NCBI GenBank assembly: GCA_000827265.1
Contig: KN834786.1
Span: 144,513-208,512, forward strand
Source of the DNA: Collybiopsis luxurians FD-317 M1
Taxonomy: Eukaryota > Basidiomycota > Agaricomycetes > Agaricales > Omphalotaceae
Length of the DNA stretch: 64,000 bases
Direction: 5' to 3'
The notes under the pieces were generated by a model, which was given only the letters and a program-made list of their open reading frames with translations, ran no database searches and was not told the origin of the DNA. Positions 1 to 10,980 of this stretch are shown one piece after another (position 1 is the first letter of the stretch; each line of letters starts with the position of its first letter). The position numbers were made by a program, and so were the translations under genes.

Positions 1-54
1 TCTGTCCTCTTTCCCTACCGAGATTCTGATTTTTTTACGCGTCTTATACGCCAG

Positions 55-619
55 TCCTCGACAAGACGTGCATGTTCACAGTGTTCACCGAACGGGACGG
101 TAAACCTTGGCAGCATCATGTAAAGGCTCTTCAGATCATTTGGAATCATTTTCCTCAGTTGTACGTGTTTGCGCAATTCTCTTACGCATTCGGGATATTT
201 TTCTCCGAGGCTGATGACCGACAGTAACGCAAAAAATACAATTCATGTTGATGACTTGGTGAGTGCCTCCCGTGCACTGGCTTTGCCAACCCGTTCCTTC
301 CTAATCTTGACTCTGACGTAGGGCCGTAATTTCGCTCTGAACCCTCAATGCGGGCTGAAGATACACGCATTCAAGAATGCTCATACGGCAGAAGCACAAG
401 CAGATCGAGAGCTCGGTAAACTGGCGCGTTATATGGTACACATCGCTCCTGTAGAGGATTTGCGGACTGTCACACACGCGGTGAGTCAACCGTTGTTTCT
501 GGCTTCGGGGCTGGTAACTAAACGGTATCTCCATTAAACGCTATTTCCTTTGGGTATGTGTCCCTGTTTTTCGGAGACAGAACTGGAAGTCCGTGGTGAA
601 GCATCTACCTCGATCCTGA
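55..619 (+). CDS. NIF/FCP1-type HAD phosphatase (Tim50-like fold), 3' end only
   Basis: This is the last part of a gene that begins before the window. Exons read 55-160, 225-258, 322-480 and 581-619 (stop TGA). The joined product runs from a DKTCMF-type segment through WQHHVKALQIIWNHFPQ, NTIHVDDLGRNFALNP, a charged ADRELGKLARY segment and a short WKSVVKHLPRS end. This is the C-terminal half of the NLI-interacting-factor (FCP1/SCP) HAD phosphatase fold as found in basidiomycete genomes; the VDD and the N-P after it match the third HAD motif. The catalytic DxDxT motif lies outside the window, so activity cannot be judged. All introns are GT-AG and keep the frame. The exact subfamily (soluble phosphatase versus Tim50-like) is not settled here. 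Confidence 0.75.
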
Positions 620-1201
620 AACGAAACCAACGGATGTAACAAGGACCAGCGGATTCGGATTTCCGCATAAATGGATGTAAGGCTATTATCAATGATGATC
701 TGAATGGTCACCGATACGCGGATGTACGAGGGGTGATTCATTTCTTGCCCGTTATTTCGAGCGGCAACTCGTCTTGTATTGCTTTCCTTGAGCGTCTGTT
801 GTACTGTATCATAGGACGTGCCCGCTTAATTTTAGTATATATACAGTTCGAGTACGTGTTTCCGGCTTTTGGCTGTACAGTCTGCGAGCTCCGCGCCGCT
901 ATATACGCAATGATGCGCTGATGTGAATACTCTTTTTCTTGAAACATCAAGTACCAGCGGGTTGCTGAGACTTTGACTTGGATGGGCTGCCGCAGTTTGC
1001 CCAGATTTCTCGCTGTCGTTATTCGGGTGCAATCCAGTGTCCACGTCCACCGGTTATGAGAATTTTCGACCCGGACTACCCTTTTATACAGCTGATTTCA
1101 TGAACGGCTTGGCTCCCCAACTGTTTTTTCCCTTGGTCAAGCCCCTACATTCGTATTCGATAACTGGGATATATTTTCATAACTATTTGCGAGTTGGAAG
1201 G
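620..1201. other. Intergenic, no gene recognised
   Basis: No open frame here has recognisable protein content. A TA-rich run with a TATATACAG-like core lies near 836-845 and a TTTTATACAG run near 1082, either of which could belong to the promoter of the downstream NUDIX gene. Nothing else is supported. Confidence 0.4.
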
Positions 1202-2415
1202 ATGTCCATGTCTACGCATTCTACGAGTACGAGTACGCAGCCCAAGCAGGCTAAATCGTCTTCGGCAGCAGCACCAAGCGCACCGGTGACGCCTCGACCT
1301 TCAGCCAGTTTGGTGATTATTAATGAGAGGAATGAGGTCTTGCTGGTTCAGCGGAATCAAAAGGCTAGTGCCTTTGGTGGGGTTACTGTGCGTATACTTT
1401 GGCAGCACCTGTTTTGCCTCGAGGACGGAAAGAGCTCATTTTGGAATGGTTGGTATATTCTAGGTGTTTCCCGGGGGAAACTATGACAAGAAACAAGATT
1501 CATCGTTGAGGATTACTGCTATTCGAGAGACGTTTGAAGAGTCTGGGCTGTTGATTGCTTCCCCCTTGTCTGGTCGGATACCCCCGGATTCGGTCTTGGA
1601 CGAGGCTAGGTTTGCGGTTCATGGACAGAAGAAAACATTCCAAGATTTTCTGAACGAATATCGGTTAAAGGCCGATGTGGATGCCCTACTGCCCTTTACT
1701 GCTTGGATAACGCCTGCCGGGCCACCGAAGTGAGTCGCAGCTGATGAGTCTTTTTCTGGGAATCTTATGTTTCGGTTCTTGTGTAGACGTTTTCATACTC
1801 AATTCTTCGTGACTTTCCTCCCTGGAGCTTCCGCATCTGGATTTACAGCTGGCAGCAAGCAGGAACGGATACCGAAACACGGTTCGTGTTGGATTACTTT
1901 TTTGCTATCTCTCCTTTGCTCAGGATCCTTCCCTTCCTTAGACGGAGGCCAAGAAGTCATCAGAGCCCGTTTTATCCGTCCTTTGGACGCGATAGCCGAA
2001 TTCAACGAACGCAAGATCACTATGATGCCTCCTCAGTTCTACATCCTCCACACTCTCGCTAGTATCCTTCAAAGTCCCAAAAACACACTGCAGGAACGCC
2101 TCGCAGCGCAGACGTTGTCTTCTGGGCATTTTGGTCAAATGACGATTAATCCAAGGAGGTTATATGAGCCGAATGAGGATGGGGAGACGGTTTTGACGTA
2201 TGAGGGGGATGAGACGAGGGGAGGGTCGGCTGGAAGGTTGCATAGAGCGATTGTGAAGATGGATAAGGGTGGGGTAAGTTGAGGCTTGGTTCTTTATTAG
2301 ATAGCTAACTGACTGGATCCTTTTACAGATTACGAAGGCGATTGAGTTTCAGAGGAATTTTGATATTTATACGGAGATTGAGCCGCATGTATTCAAGGCT
2401 TCACCGAAACTCTAG
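1202..2415 (+). CDS. NUDIX hydrolase, NUDT19-like
   Basis: Exons 1202-1387, 1464-1729, 1787-1881, 1942-2273 and 2329-2415 give 321 aa. The Nudix box is clear: VFPGGNYD at 63-70, then IRETFEESGLL with RE at 83-84 and EE at 87-88, which bind the metal for pyrophosphate hydrolysis. Around it are the family's other conserved pieces: ASLVIINERNEVLLVQRN before the box, WITP and KRFHTQFFVTFLP after it, and GGQEVIRARF. This pattern belongs to the NUDT19 (coenzyme A/acyl-CoA diphosphatase-like) group. The ATG at 1202 follows a Ser/Thr-rich tail; the frame is open upstream to 1037 but that stretch is not like the family. Intron 3 (1882-1941) is 60 nt with no in-frame stop, so retention would insert 20 residues. 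No peroxisomal targeting tail is obvious at the C-terminus (ends SPKL). Substrate is inferred from family only. Confidence 0.85.
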
Positions 2416-2598
2416 AAGAAGTATTTGTGTATTACTACTTTTTACTCTACAGGCGTAATTAATATTGTAGCATATCTGCATTCTTGTGTGGCGTTGGAAA
2501 GGAAATTGCCGCTGGGCGCTTAACCATGAAAATCCCCTTCTTAACAGCGGTCAGCGTTTCAATGATGGACGCCACCATATCTCTCAGTCCTTCCATCG

Positions 2599-5500
2599 AT
2601 GGCCACCATCTACGTCGATATCAGTGCCATACTTCGCGAAGTTCGTTTGCTCATAACCGAAATCAAGAATGAACGAACAGCCGAGAAGGAAAGAACTAAA
2701 GCGGCCCAGTTACTCGTTTATCGTGCATTTTCTCTACATCCAGCTCTCGACTATATGCGTCCACCTACTGGAGTGCTAGCAGATGTAGACTGGTACACCG
2801 AGCTCCGTTCTACCTTTACTTCGGGGATCTTCCGAAAACTAGGTTCGTCCGAGCAGATTTGCGCGTGTGGTACCTCTCTTCACTTTTCTTGTCAGGTCAA
2901 AATGAGCATTTTAAGCGAATGGCGCTCCTGGGTGATATCGGAACGAGAGCTAGGATTATGGTTCTTTTACTTTGGATTATTGGCCATCGGTTGTCTGAAG
3001 ATTCTTTGGCGAAGCTTTTATCCACCTCGTTCGGGGATGCGATCAAAAGAAGTGGGACTACGGATCTCGAAACAGAACTGTCGCAGCTGGACTCGGTAAA
3101 TAAAGTATTAGTGAGTTTGCGCAAGATGATTAAAACAAAGCTTCCCCTCCCAGCTGGTACGCGTCCCTCCGCATTGTCGTCGGTCGTACTCTTATTTTTA
3201 AAAAGATAGAAATCCGTTCCTAGGCCGTGATTACAATGTAGGAGACGAAGACAAGCCTCTTCCACACTCGTCGCTCTGGGGATATGAACTACCCGAAGAG
3301 CAGCGGTACGAGTACGACGTCCGTCGTAATCCTGTGCTCCTTCTGCGTCCCCTGTATGGTAAGGTCATCATCCCTCAAACCAAACTCACCATGCTCGTCA
3401 TTCAGTGGGCGGCATGCAATTTTGGACTAGGGAAGAAGGTCTATTCTGCTTCAGATATTGATTCCGAAGCATTTTGGAATGCCGACCCTCCCCCTCCATC
3501 GGACAGGGAAGATTGTGCTGACTTACATGACGATGACAACGACGATGATTACATTCTCTCTGACTGGACTTCTGACTCTTCGTCGCAGAATGAGTCCGCC
3601 TTTGAACCTCATATCGGTGTGGCACCGCATCCTTACGAGAGAGTCTGGGCCGACGAACCAACGGAGGATTTTGTCCATTCTCGCTTCTGTTCCGTCTACA
3701 AGATGCATGACTGGGCTCATCGAAGCCTTGTTCGTATCCTATTATTCAATGCTTTCTCCGCATCTCCAAAGCTTCGATTCCCGCCCCAAACGATCTCAAC
3801 AGCAGTCCGTATTGCGGATTATTTGCCTCGTCTCCTGCCTATAGAGCTCTGGGGGTACATGGAGCGGTTCATTATCGCTTGTTCTTTTCTTGTTTGGCAA
3901 GAGACACAGACCGAGCAAGACTGGAGCCCAGATTTTTCTGCCTTGTCCCAGGATGAAAGAGGAATGCTCATCATCTTCGTCGATGCCCTGAAATGGTACG
4001 AGGCTCGACATTCCAGAGATCTCAGTCTTCACCCTGTGATTCCAGACATTCACGAGTGCCTTATGAGACCTACCCGGCGCTGTCAGGGTTGCTTGGATAT
4101 CATCTCCCTCCCGCTACTTGCTTCCCAGGACCCCTATGGTACGCTCAATGACCTTCCCGAACCCGACGCCAGTACATGCGTTTGTGGTGAGTGTGCCCTC
4201 ATTTGCTCTCAGCTTCCTCCGAATCTGCAATCGTTTCGGCACCAATACTTTTCCTTGATTTCTTCTCGCCCAAAAAATTGCAATGCCCTCGTTCGGGCTT
4301 GGGAACCTGTGATCCTCGCCGCCGAGGAATGGATCGATGGCCTTCTTTCGAGAGTAGAATGTCAGTTTACACTTTTCCCCTGGACGGAGAAACTCGACCG
4401 ACGAATTGGACCCGCTGTACTTGAGCTCGCCAATGCCCTCGATGTACTCGTCGGATCGGAGCTGTCGGATGAGCAGCTCCTCCGTTTAATTGTCATGTTG
4501 AGCTTGATCGAAGATTATTCCCTTGCCCTTCCCAGATCGCCAGGACCATTTGGACTAGGATATCTTCTGTCCATGCCTTGGGCTGCGGATCGTGAAGATC
4601 ATCGGCCCTCTAGGGATGACGACGACGACAGCGAGGCCGATAATGGATCAGATCAGGTGTTGTTTTTGAAGGGAGGGTGGATGTACGATACCGTGGGCCT
4701 TGAAGGTGTTTCTGTTGTTCACCAACGGGAAGGATGCTCGTTTGTGCGCCATACATTTACAATGGCATCAATTTCCCCAGTGTGCATGCCGAATTTCAGG
4801 GCTGACGTTCTTTCTCTCTTTCCATCTCTACATTCATCAACGACGACAATAGATCCAACTCCATCCCCAAGTCCCTCAGGCTTACAGGAGGAAGAACTCA
4901 CCAAAGAAGACATGGCTCTCACTTTTGTGCTAAGCAATTTCCAGAACGATGTTTTCCCTCTTCTCTCGGTATTATCTGCACGCTCTGAAACTGGTTTCTC
5001 TGCTCCAAGGGGTGCCCTGGCGGCATTAGTACGAGTTGAATATCTTGGACGGACAGTCGAGACTTTTTGGAGGCCGGATGTTAAACAGGGATCGCCGTGC
5101 GAGCATAAAGAACTTTGGGGACGTTCGACGCGATGCTCGTTTACTGCCGATGAACTGTATCGTCGAGTCCGGCCTCCGAATCCATATATTGATCTAGTGC
5201 CTCCAACTGGCGCCGGGGACGACGGAGAATCTATTAGTGCTAGCGCAGCCGCTGGCATGAAGGAACTTGAATTCGGTGCATCTCATGATGCTGCTGCATT
5301 TCGTCGTCAAAAAGCATTACGGGAAATGATGGATGAGCATGCAAGGAGGCTGGCGTCGTTGACGAAGATCGGGGCTCCGCTGGAACGGACGAGAGTTTGT
5401 ATGGTGAGGTGTGGGGCGAAGGATGGGCCTGTGGATGCGGCTGTTGTGCTGGCTGCTTCTGTCAAGAAGAAAGTGTATGTATTGAATTATAAGTAAGTCT

Positions 5501-5664
5501 GATTTGTACGGTATCGGGGACATGTGCTCACGGAGGTGGAATGTTTACTTTATAGGGAATGTTGGGACTGCGCATTTGCGCGTATGGTAGAACAAGGTCG
5601 GAGTGTTGGAGTGGCTGTTGGTACGAAACATATTACATTCTGTGAAGAATGTCAACCATCTTGA
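2599..5664 (+). CDS. Large protein of unknown function with repeated Cys pairs
   Basis: Exons 2599-2842, 2896-3156, 3224-5492 and 5556-5664 join into 960 aa. I do not recognise the family. The N-terminal ~170 residues are helical and amphipathic (MATIYVDISAILREVRLL...). An acidic linker follows (DDDNDDDY near residue 237), then a mostly helical, tryptophan-containing body. A Cys-rich patch, CQGCLDI... followed by TCVCGECALIC, lies in the middle, and the last exon adds a second set: CWDCAF ... FCEECQPS. These CxxC/CxCxxC pairs could form zinc sites, possibly pairing the middle with the tail. A Ser/Thr/Pro stretch (TTIDPTPSPSPSG) and DDDDDSEAD mark further disordered linkers. The last intron (5493-5555) matters: without it the protein would stop at a TAA and lose the C-terminal Cys pairs. 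No signal peptide or membrane segment is evident. Confidence 0.75.
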
Positions 5665-5932
5665 AATTAAACAAGAAACAGGAATGCTAAGAGATGTAGA
5701 TAACCCTCAAAGGTCAGTGCTCGGAGGCTTCTTTGATTTCACTCTGTAAAGTAGGCTACGTCTCAATCTCTTAATACGATTGAACTCTCAGTATTGGCGA
5801 GCCTCATTAGTACTAGTTAAGATGCGAAGTGCATATAGACTATAGAGCAAAATTGTTTATACATTCGCGGCTCTATCAGACGCTCGTACGCGACTGCTCT
5901 AAGCATGAATGGAGCAATATTTTGACTGCAAA

Positions 5933-7537
5933 TCATTTTCCCTTGACTACCACTCGCAAGCCGGAAGCTTCAAACGGTGCCAACGGAAGATAATCTTCGG
6001 GATCGACTTCCTGTACCAGATGTAGCTCGACGGAGCGCAAGCACGCTACACCCGTCTCCATCGACGCATAGGTACTCGGAATCCATCGTGAGGCGACGGT
6101 GCTAATGAAGGAAGAAAAATCAAAGCCTGTTGACTGTGCTTTGAGCACTAACGAGCGTAATTTTGGGACAATGGGACTGAGTGAAATGCGCAAAGAACTC
6201 CGGCGATGGGCGTGAAGGCTCTCGATAAGCTCTCTTGAGATGGGCCCGAGATATGGCGGAGCATCGTAATCAGATTCTGCTATTGGATCTTCAACCGTTA
6301 GCTCAGAGAGAGCGTGCAGATGTTTTAATACGTCAACCACACATTGATCTGTCACAGGTAACGCCTTGAGGACTAGCTGCGTCAACATGCAATTGGAGCG
6401 TTCAAGGAAAGAGGGAATATGGCTGAGAGAGTTGATTAGAATTTCCTGTCCTTCCGCTGTATACATTCCCGGTTTAGATGTTATCATAAGCGACGATAAC
6501 GATGGAGCAGTCAGGATATCCATGGCCAGTTCGATGAGATGCGGCGATACAGCCACTGGTGGGCCAAAGAGAATATCGAGCGAGGTTATGGGAAGAATTA
6601 CATGAGAAAGCGCAGGGATATCCGCTTCGGCCATGTTCAAGTCTTGTAGGCCAAGATATCGAATGTTTGGGAACCGATGAAGCGGTTCCAAAAAATCGGG
6701 TTCCTCGGGACAAAATGTCAACTTGGTTACACTGTGCATTACAGGGAATGACCGAAGTGGCTCATTAACTTCTTTGTTACGAGGAAGGCCCATATTGGAA
6801 GAAAGCGTAGAGAGGTTTTTTGTCGAAGTGATCCACATGAGCTGCAAAGGTTCAGTCCATTCCTCAGCTACTCTAATACATACTGTCTTAAGCGACGACA
6901 AATTTGCGGACTGGAGGCTAGGATAATCATCGTTGTAAGCATCAAGCGATAGATTCTCCCAGCGCGGGGAGCTTTCGGTGAGGTTAAGGAAAAGAGGGTG
7001 TTCATCGTCCCGATCCGCAACCTGGATGGACAAATCGAGAGGGCGCTGGCCTGATCTCTCTAAAAAGAGGTCCAGACGGTACTCTAAGAGTGAGTCAAGC
7101 TTTTCATTGTCCTCATCTTCACGCGGTAGGTATATATGGAAGCTCGACCATACGCTTGACGATGCAAGAGCCATCTGCCGCCATCTGTAGCATACGGCCG
7201 CTACGCTTAGCGCATCCACGTTCGTAGAATTAAGACCGCTTTCTTGGCCTGCAAGCATGAGTATCCGTGCTAAAAGCTCGTTCGGAAGGCGATGTATCGG
7301 AGAGAGCAGGGAGGACAGCGCAGCTTTGTGGTTTCGAAGCCGCTCACGTTGAGACTCGAGGAATGAGAGCTTGGCTTGCAAAGTATAGATCTCGGAAGAG
7401 TAGTGCTCGAGATCTCGGTCAACGTCTTGGAGAATGCTAGAGATTTCTGATCGCTGGTGATTACCTAGAAACCTGAGACGGTCAACGAGCCTGTCCTCTC
7501 CCAGATTTACGCGAGGCAAAAAAGTTTCGGACGGCAT
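5933..7537 (-). CDS. F-box protein, coiled-coil N-terminus
   Basis: Single-exon gene, 534 aa. Residues ~25-80 form a heptad-rich coiled coil (LQAKLSFLESQRERLRNHK). The F-box follows: LLSPIHRLPNELLARILMLA, then AVCYRWRQMALASSSVWSS, which is the usual Skp1-binding helix set with the conserved Pro-Asn-Glu-Leu and the C-x-x-W-R motif. The remaining ~400 residues are leucine-rich and irregular (LRSLVLKAQ, RSVELHLVQEV), as in the horseshoe-like substrate domains of the large agaric F-box families. By family knowledge such proteins recruit targets to SCF ubiquitin ligases; the target is unknown. It is clearly related to the two F-box genes at 52.6-56.4 kb, sharing the NHQRSEI start, the WIPS segment and the final RVVVKGK. 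The ATG is preceded by no in-frame extension worth using. Confidence 0.88.
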   Translation of the reverse strand: MPSETFLPRVNLGEDRLVDRLRFLGNHQRSEISSILQDVDRDLEHYSSEIYTLQAKLSFLESQRERLRNHKAALSSLLSPIHRLPNELLARILMLAGQESGLNSTNVDALSVAAVCYRWRQMALASSSVWSSFHIYLPREDEDNEKLDSLLEYRLDLFLERSGQRPLDLSIQVADRDDEHPLFLNLTESSPRWENLSLDAYNDDYPSLQSANLSSLKTVCIRVAEEWTEPLQLMWITSTKNLSTLSSNMGLPRNKEVNEPLRSFPVMHSVTKLTFCPEEPDFLEPLHRFPNIRYLGLQDLNMAEADIPALSHVILPITSLDILFGPPVAVSPHLIELAMDILTAPSLSSLMITSKPGMYTAEGQEILINSLSHIPSFLERSNCMLTQLVLKALPVTDQCVVDVLKHLHALSELTVEDPIAESDYDAPPYLGPISRELIESLHAHRRSSLRISLSPIVPKLRSLVLKAQSTGFDFSSFISTVASRWIPSTYASMETGVACLRSVELHLVQEVDPEDYLPLAPFEASGLRVVVKGK

Positions 7538-9132
7538 CTAGGCGAAATGCTATCGTAATAAAGACATTCGTAAGTTATCCGTCAAAGTGAAGATGATGGA
7601 TGCATACCAGGCCGAGTTAAAATTAATCAATATGAGTGCGAGGGAGCGAAAATTGGAATTGGCGCCCGTTCGGTGTCCCGGTCAGTGAGCGCCTAACGAA
7701 ACTTGGTATTCAAAGTGAGCTAAAATATCGAGCACCATTAACAGCTATAAGGCGTAACAATGTAGTCATGAACACGTCAAGAACTTAGAACTACATCAAC
7801 ATTTACTCACTACATCGATATACTGGTTGTAACTTGTTTCCGCTCCTCAAGATTTCAAGGCTCCTCTTCAACATCAAGAACGTACAAGTTACGCATTCGA
7901 CTGATTGATCTAATAATAATGTGTGAAAACAGTTCCAATATTTGAGCCCGAGAAATATTTTTGAACTGATCCTTTGCCTCACTGCTCACTCAGAGGACTA
8001 AACCTCAATTTCCCATCTTTGAGGTGACGATCAGTGTAAGACATTGAATCTTGGGAGGTGAAAGGGTTAATTCATGGAATACTTACTGTAAATCAATTTC
8101 TTTCAAAAGTTTTACATCCTGGAGTTTTCAAGTATAATAGCTACTGGTGTGCGAAATGGCCACCGGATCCCCGACTTGCCTTAACAACACTTAGGTTAAT
8201 AAAGGTCTCTGATTCTGCTAGACTGAGTACTGGAAGCAGATGGCCACCGGAAGGGCTGCCATGTATCGAGCAGATTCTGCAGTATGCCAGTCACACTTCA
8301 GATTCCCCTTGATTCTTCTAGCTGTCTCTCAAACACAGATGAACTTTCAAAGTTTGTCACCGGTACCGTCGAAGTAGCAGATGTGGCCTGATGTTGCATT
8401 CCCTATACTTTGACTTCAGGGCAATATGCATGGTATCGCAACTGGTCGGCCTCCAACTGCTTAGAAATCATTATATATGGGTCTGAAATATGTGTATATG
8501 CATACTTTTTGATACTCATTGTTCAGACTCGTTCAAAAAAAGCCGCTGTCTTGTTTCGGTCCTGCAACGGGTGAAAGATTCGATCTCATATATCCTGTCA
8601 TGCATGGCTCCTTTGTGAGCAAAATTTGATGGTGGATGCAGAAAGACTCCAGCACACTTTGACGTTCGGTTGAACACATGTCGTGACCAACGCATTTAAA
8701 TGAGCTTGAGATGTGTCTAAACTTGGTGAATCTAAAATCATGGTGATGTTGATGTCTGACAATCAAGAAGTTGAGGCACAATAACAAGATTAGAAGATTG
8801 ACGCGTGCAAAGATTGGAGCATCATGACTTTGTCGAACCTGCGTCGAACCGTAGAAACTTGAAGCAGATTTCAGATTACAGATTGAAAAGTCCCAAGAAT
8901 CAAATTTTCGAGAATCTGTATTGCTTTGGTTCCCGATATAAATTTGGCATAGATAGTCAGCCCGAGGGGCAGGGCAGCAGAAGCTCGAATACCATCTGGT
9001 GAGGAACTTGGATAATGGAACTTGGAAAAGAAAGCGAGGACGTTTACACGTGATTAAAGCGCCCGTGAAGTCTCGAAGACGCCCGTCGCTCATAGTAATA
9101 CAACCCAATTAGTGCAACCACGTACCTGACCT
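7538..9132. other. Long intergenic stretch, no gene recognised
   Basis: About 1.6 kb. Open frames here (for example 8533-9108 on the minus strand) have no domain or plausible codon pattern and are interrupted or antisense. The phrase ATGGCCACCGGA occurs twice (8156 and 8241) in slightly different surroundings, which may be a weak local duplication. Nothing else was identified. Confidence 0.4.
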
Positions 9133-10841
9133 ATGACAAGCGACGTCTCGACCGCCCCAATAACAGTGGGACCAGGCTCCGTTCTTTCTCGTGTAAAGGC
9201 ATTTGAATCCCAGGTCAGGGCAGACAGCGCAGCCAGTACATCGAGCGGGAGTAGTTTACGGAGCTCGGAGGATAGTTGGGATAACAGGAGACGATCCAAG
9301 CTGGTCACAGACGACGAGGACGACTGGGTCAGCGTGCCAACAACGGCTAAAGCCTTAAATGCCAATTCGCTCGCCCCTCCTCTCCCAGCCAGAAAGCTAA
9401 ATCATGCTCCGGCGTCGTCAGTTGGCTCATTTCACTCCGTCTCCCTGTCATCCGACTCTATTGCCATTGACGACGCTCACGAAGACCAACAAAAAGAGGA
9501 ATTGGATGTGGAGACGGCTTCGCTGGACTCTTATGAAAATGTTGATTCTACCACGTCTTTGGGCAGTCCTGGTGCAGTAGCACGCCTAACAGCAGATTGG
9601 AATCAGAAGAGGAGTGTCCCATCGAGTCCACAGAGACCGCATAGTGCTGCTCCTATGGGTAAATCCAAACACGCCCCGCCGCCTCCACCGCCCAGATCAG
9701 CCTCCGCCACATTTCCTTCATCCATCCCCGTATCGTCTACCCCATCAGTTTCAAATGGCCGTAGACCTCCACCTCCTCCACCCAGCGGGACCAGGGCTTC
9801 TACTTCCACTAACGCTGGCTCGGATCGATCATCAATTCTGAGTACTAGCAGTACCACCAGCAACACAAGCACAACGACAACCAATTCAATACATAATGCC
9901 TACCCTCCATATCCAACTTATAAACCTAAACCTCCACCTCCACCTAACAAGCCTTCGGTCCCGCCCCTTAAACCGCCTGCGCTAAAATTCTCCTCGTCTT
10001 CCACATCGACGTCATCTGCTTCCTCTCCGTCCTCAGCACTCGGTCCGGGTGTATCCTCCTCCGCTTCTGCCCTCTCAAGGCCTACACCTGTGCCTGCACT
10101 CGCACGAAAACGATACGAGGCCGTGTTCGATGCCAATTTGGCTAACTTGAACCTCGTTCTGTCGAGCTCTGCTGGAGCCTCGAATTCAAAACCGGCTCTG
10201 CTCACGCCTTCCGTCGCGCTGGCTATTCCTCGAAAAGGTTGGCGGGGCCTGTCGATCGATTTGATCACCTCGGACGACTTGGATGAAGGTGCGCAAAAAG
10301 ATAAGAACAGTGTTCAGTCGGATCTGGGAGTAATGAGCCGACTGCCTGGTCCAATGGTACGTGTCATATGGAACAAGTCGCGGTTGGGTAAAGAGAAGTT
10401 GAGTGCGGTATGGTGGGTTCTCTTGCAAACTACTTTTACGTGGCTCTCGAAACTGAACTTTCCCATAGGCTTGAATCCGATCCCTTCCATACTGGCTCGC
10501 TAGATAAGGAGGCGTTTGTCAAGGGCATGTGGCGTATCGATGCTGAGCTTAGGAGAGAGGAGCTGGATAAGTCAGCGAGAGCAAAGAGGACAGGAAGCGT
10601 GAGGAGCATTGCTTCTTCTTCACAGGGAAGTTTGAGGAATCGTGCTAGTGCTGGAAGTCTTCGGCGGACACCGATACCCCCTCTTTCATCATTACCGATG
10701 GACCCTGCACCGCTCATACAGACTGATGTAGCTTCACTACCGCCCCCGCTGCCTGTGCGGAAACCTACTATGGGGACGGGATTAGGAACGGGGCCTATGA
10801 AAATGGACCTTGGAACGGACGAAGTGGATTTGTTATTATAG
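9133..10841 (+). CDS. EH-domain protein with long disordered Pro/Ser-rich region (Irs4/Tax4-like)
   Basis: Two exons, 9133-10412 and 10469-10841, give 550 aa. The first ~320 residues are disordered: Ser/Asp-rich, then several proline clusters (PPPPPPRSAS, RPPPPPPSG, PKPPPPPNKPS) that look like SH3 or profilin ligands. From ~325 to ~452 comes an EH-like fold: RKRYEAVFDAN, GPMVRVIWNKSRLGKEKLSAVW, then across the intron SDPFHTGSLDKEAFVKGMWRID. The last part keeps the D-x-x-x-x-GSLDKEAF loop and GMWRID seen in EH domains of yeast Irs4/Tax4. In yeast those proteins act in phosphoinositide control and the cell-wall integrity response; the same role here is inference. The 56-nt intron falls inside the EH domain and restores W-L-E-S-D-P-F. 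A basic/Ser tail ends the protein. Confidence 0.72.
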
Positions 10842-10980
10842 CTGTAATTGAATTGTACAGATTATTGTAAGACTGTTGAGGCGTCACTTTCCGGGCGCTT
10901 ATTCAGACTTTGTTCCTTCAACCAGAATCACAACGGTTCAAATAAAAAATTCTCGAAGACGGCTATCGCGCTAACCGTTC

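Noticed and set aside
8533..9108. 191-codon minus-strand frame
   Set aside because: No domain, no splice or promoter context, overlaps the promoter of the EH-domain gene; judged chance.
9603..9884. Minus-strand frame with hydrophobic V/L run and poly-Gly
   Set aside because: Complement of the Pro/Ser-rich region of the EH-domain gene; low-complexity artefact.
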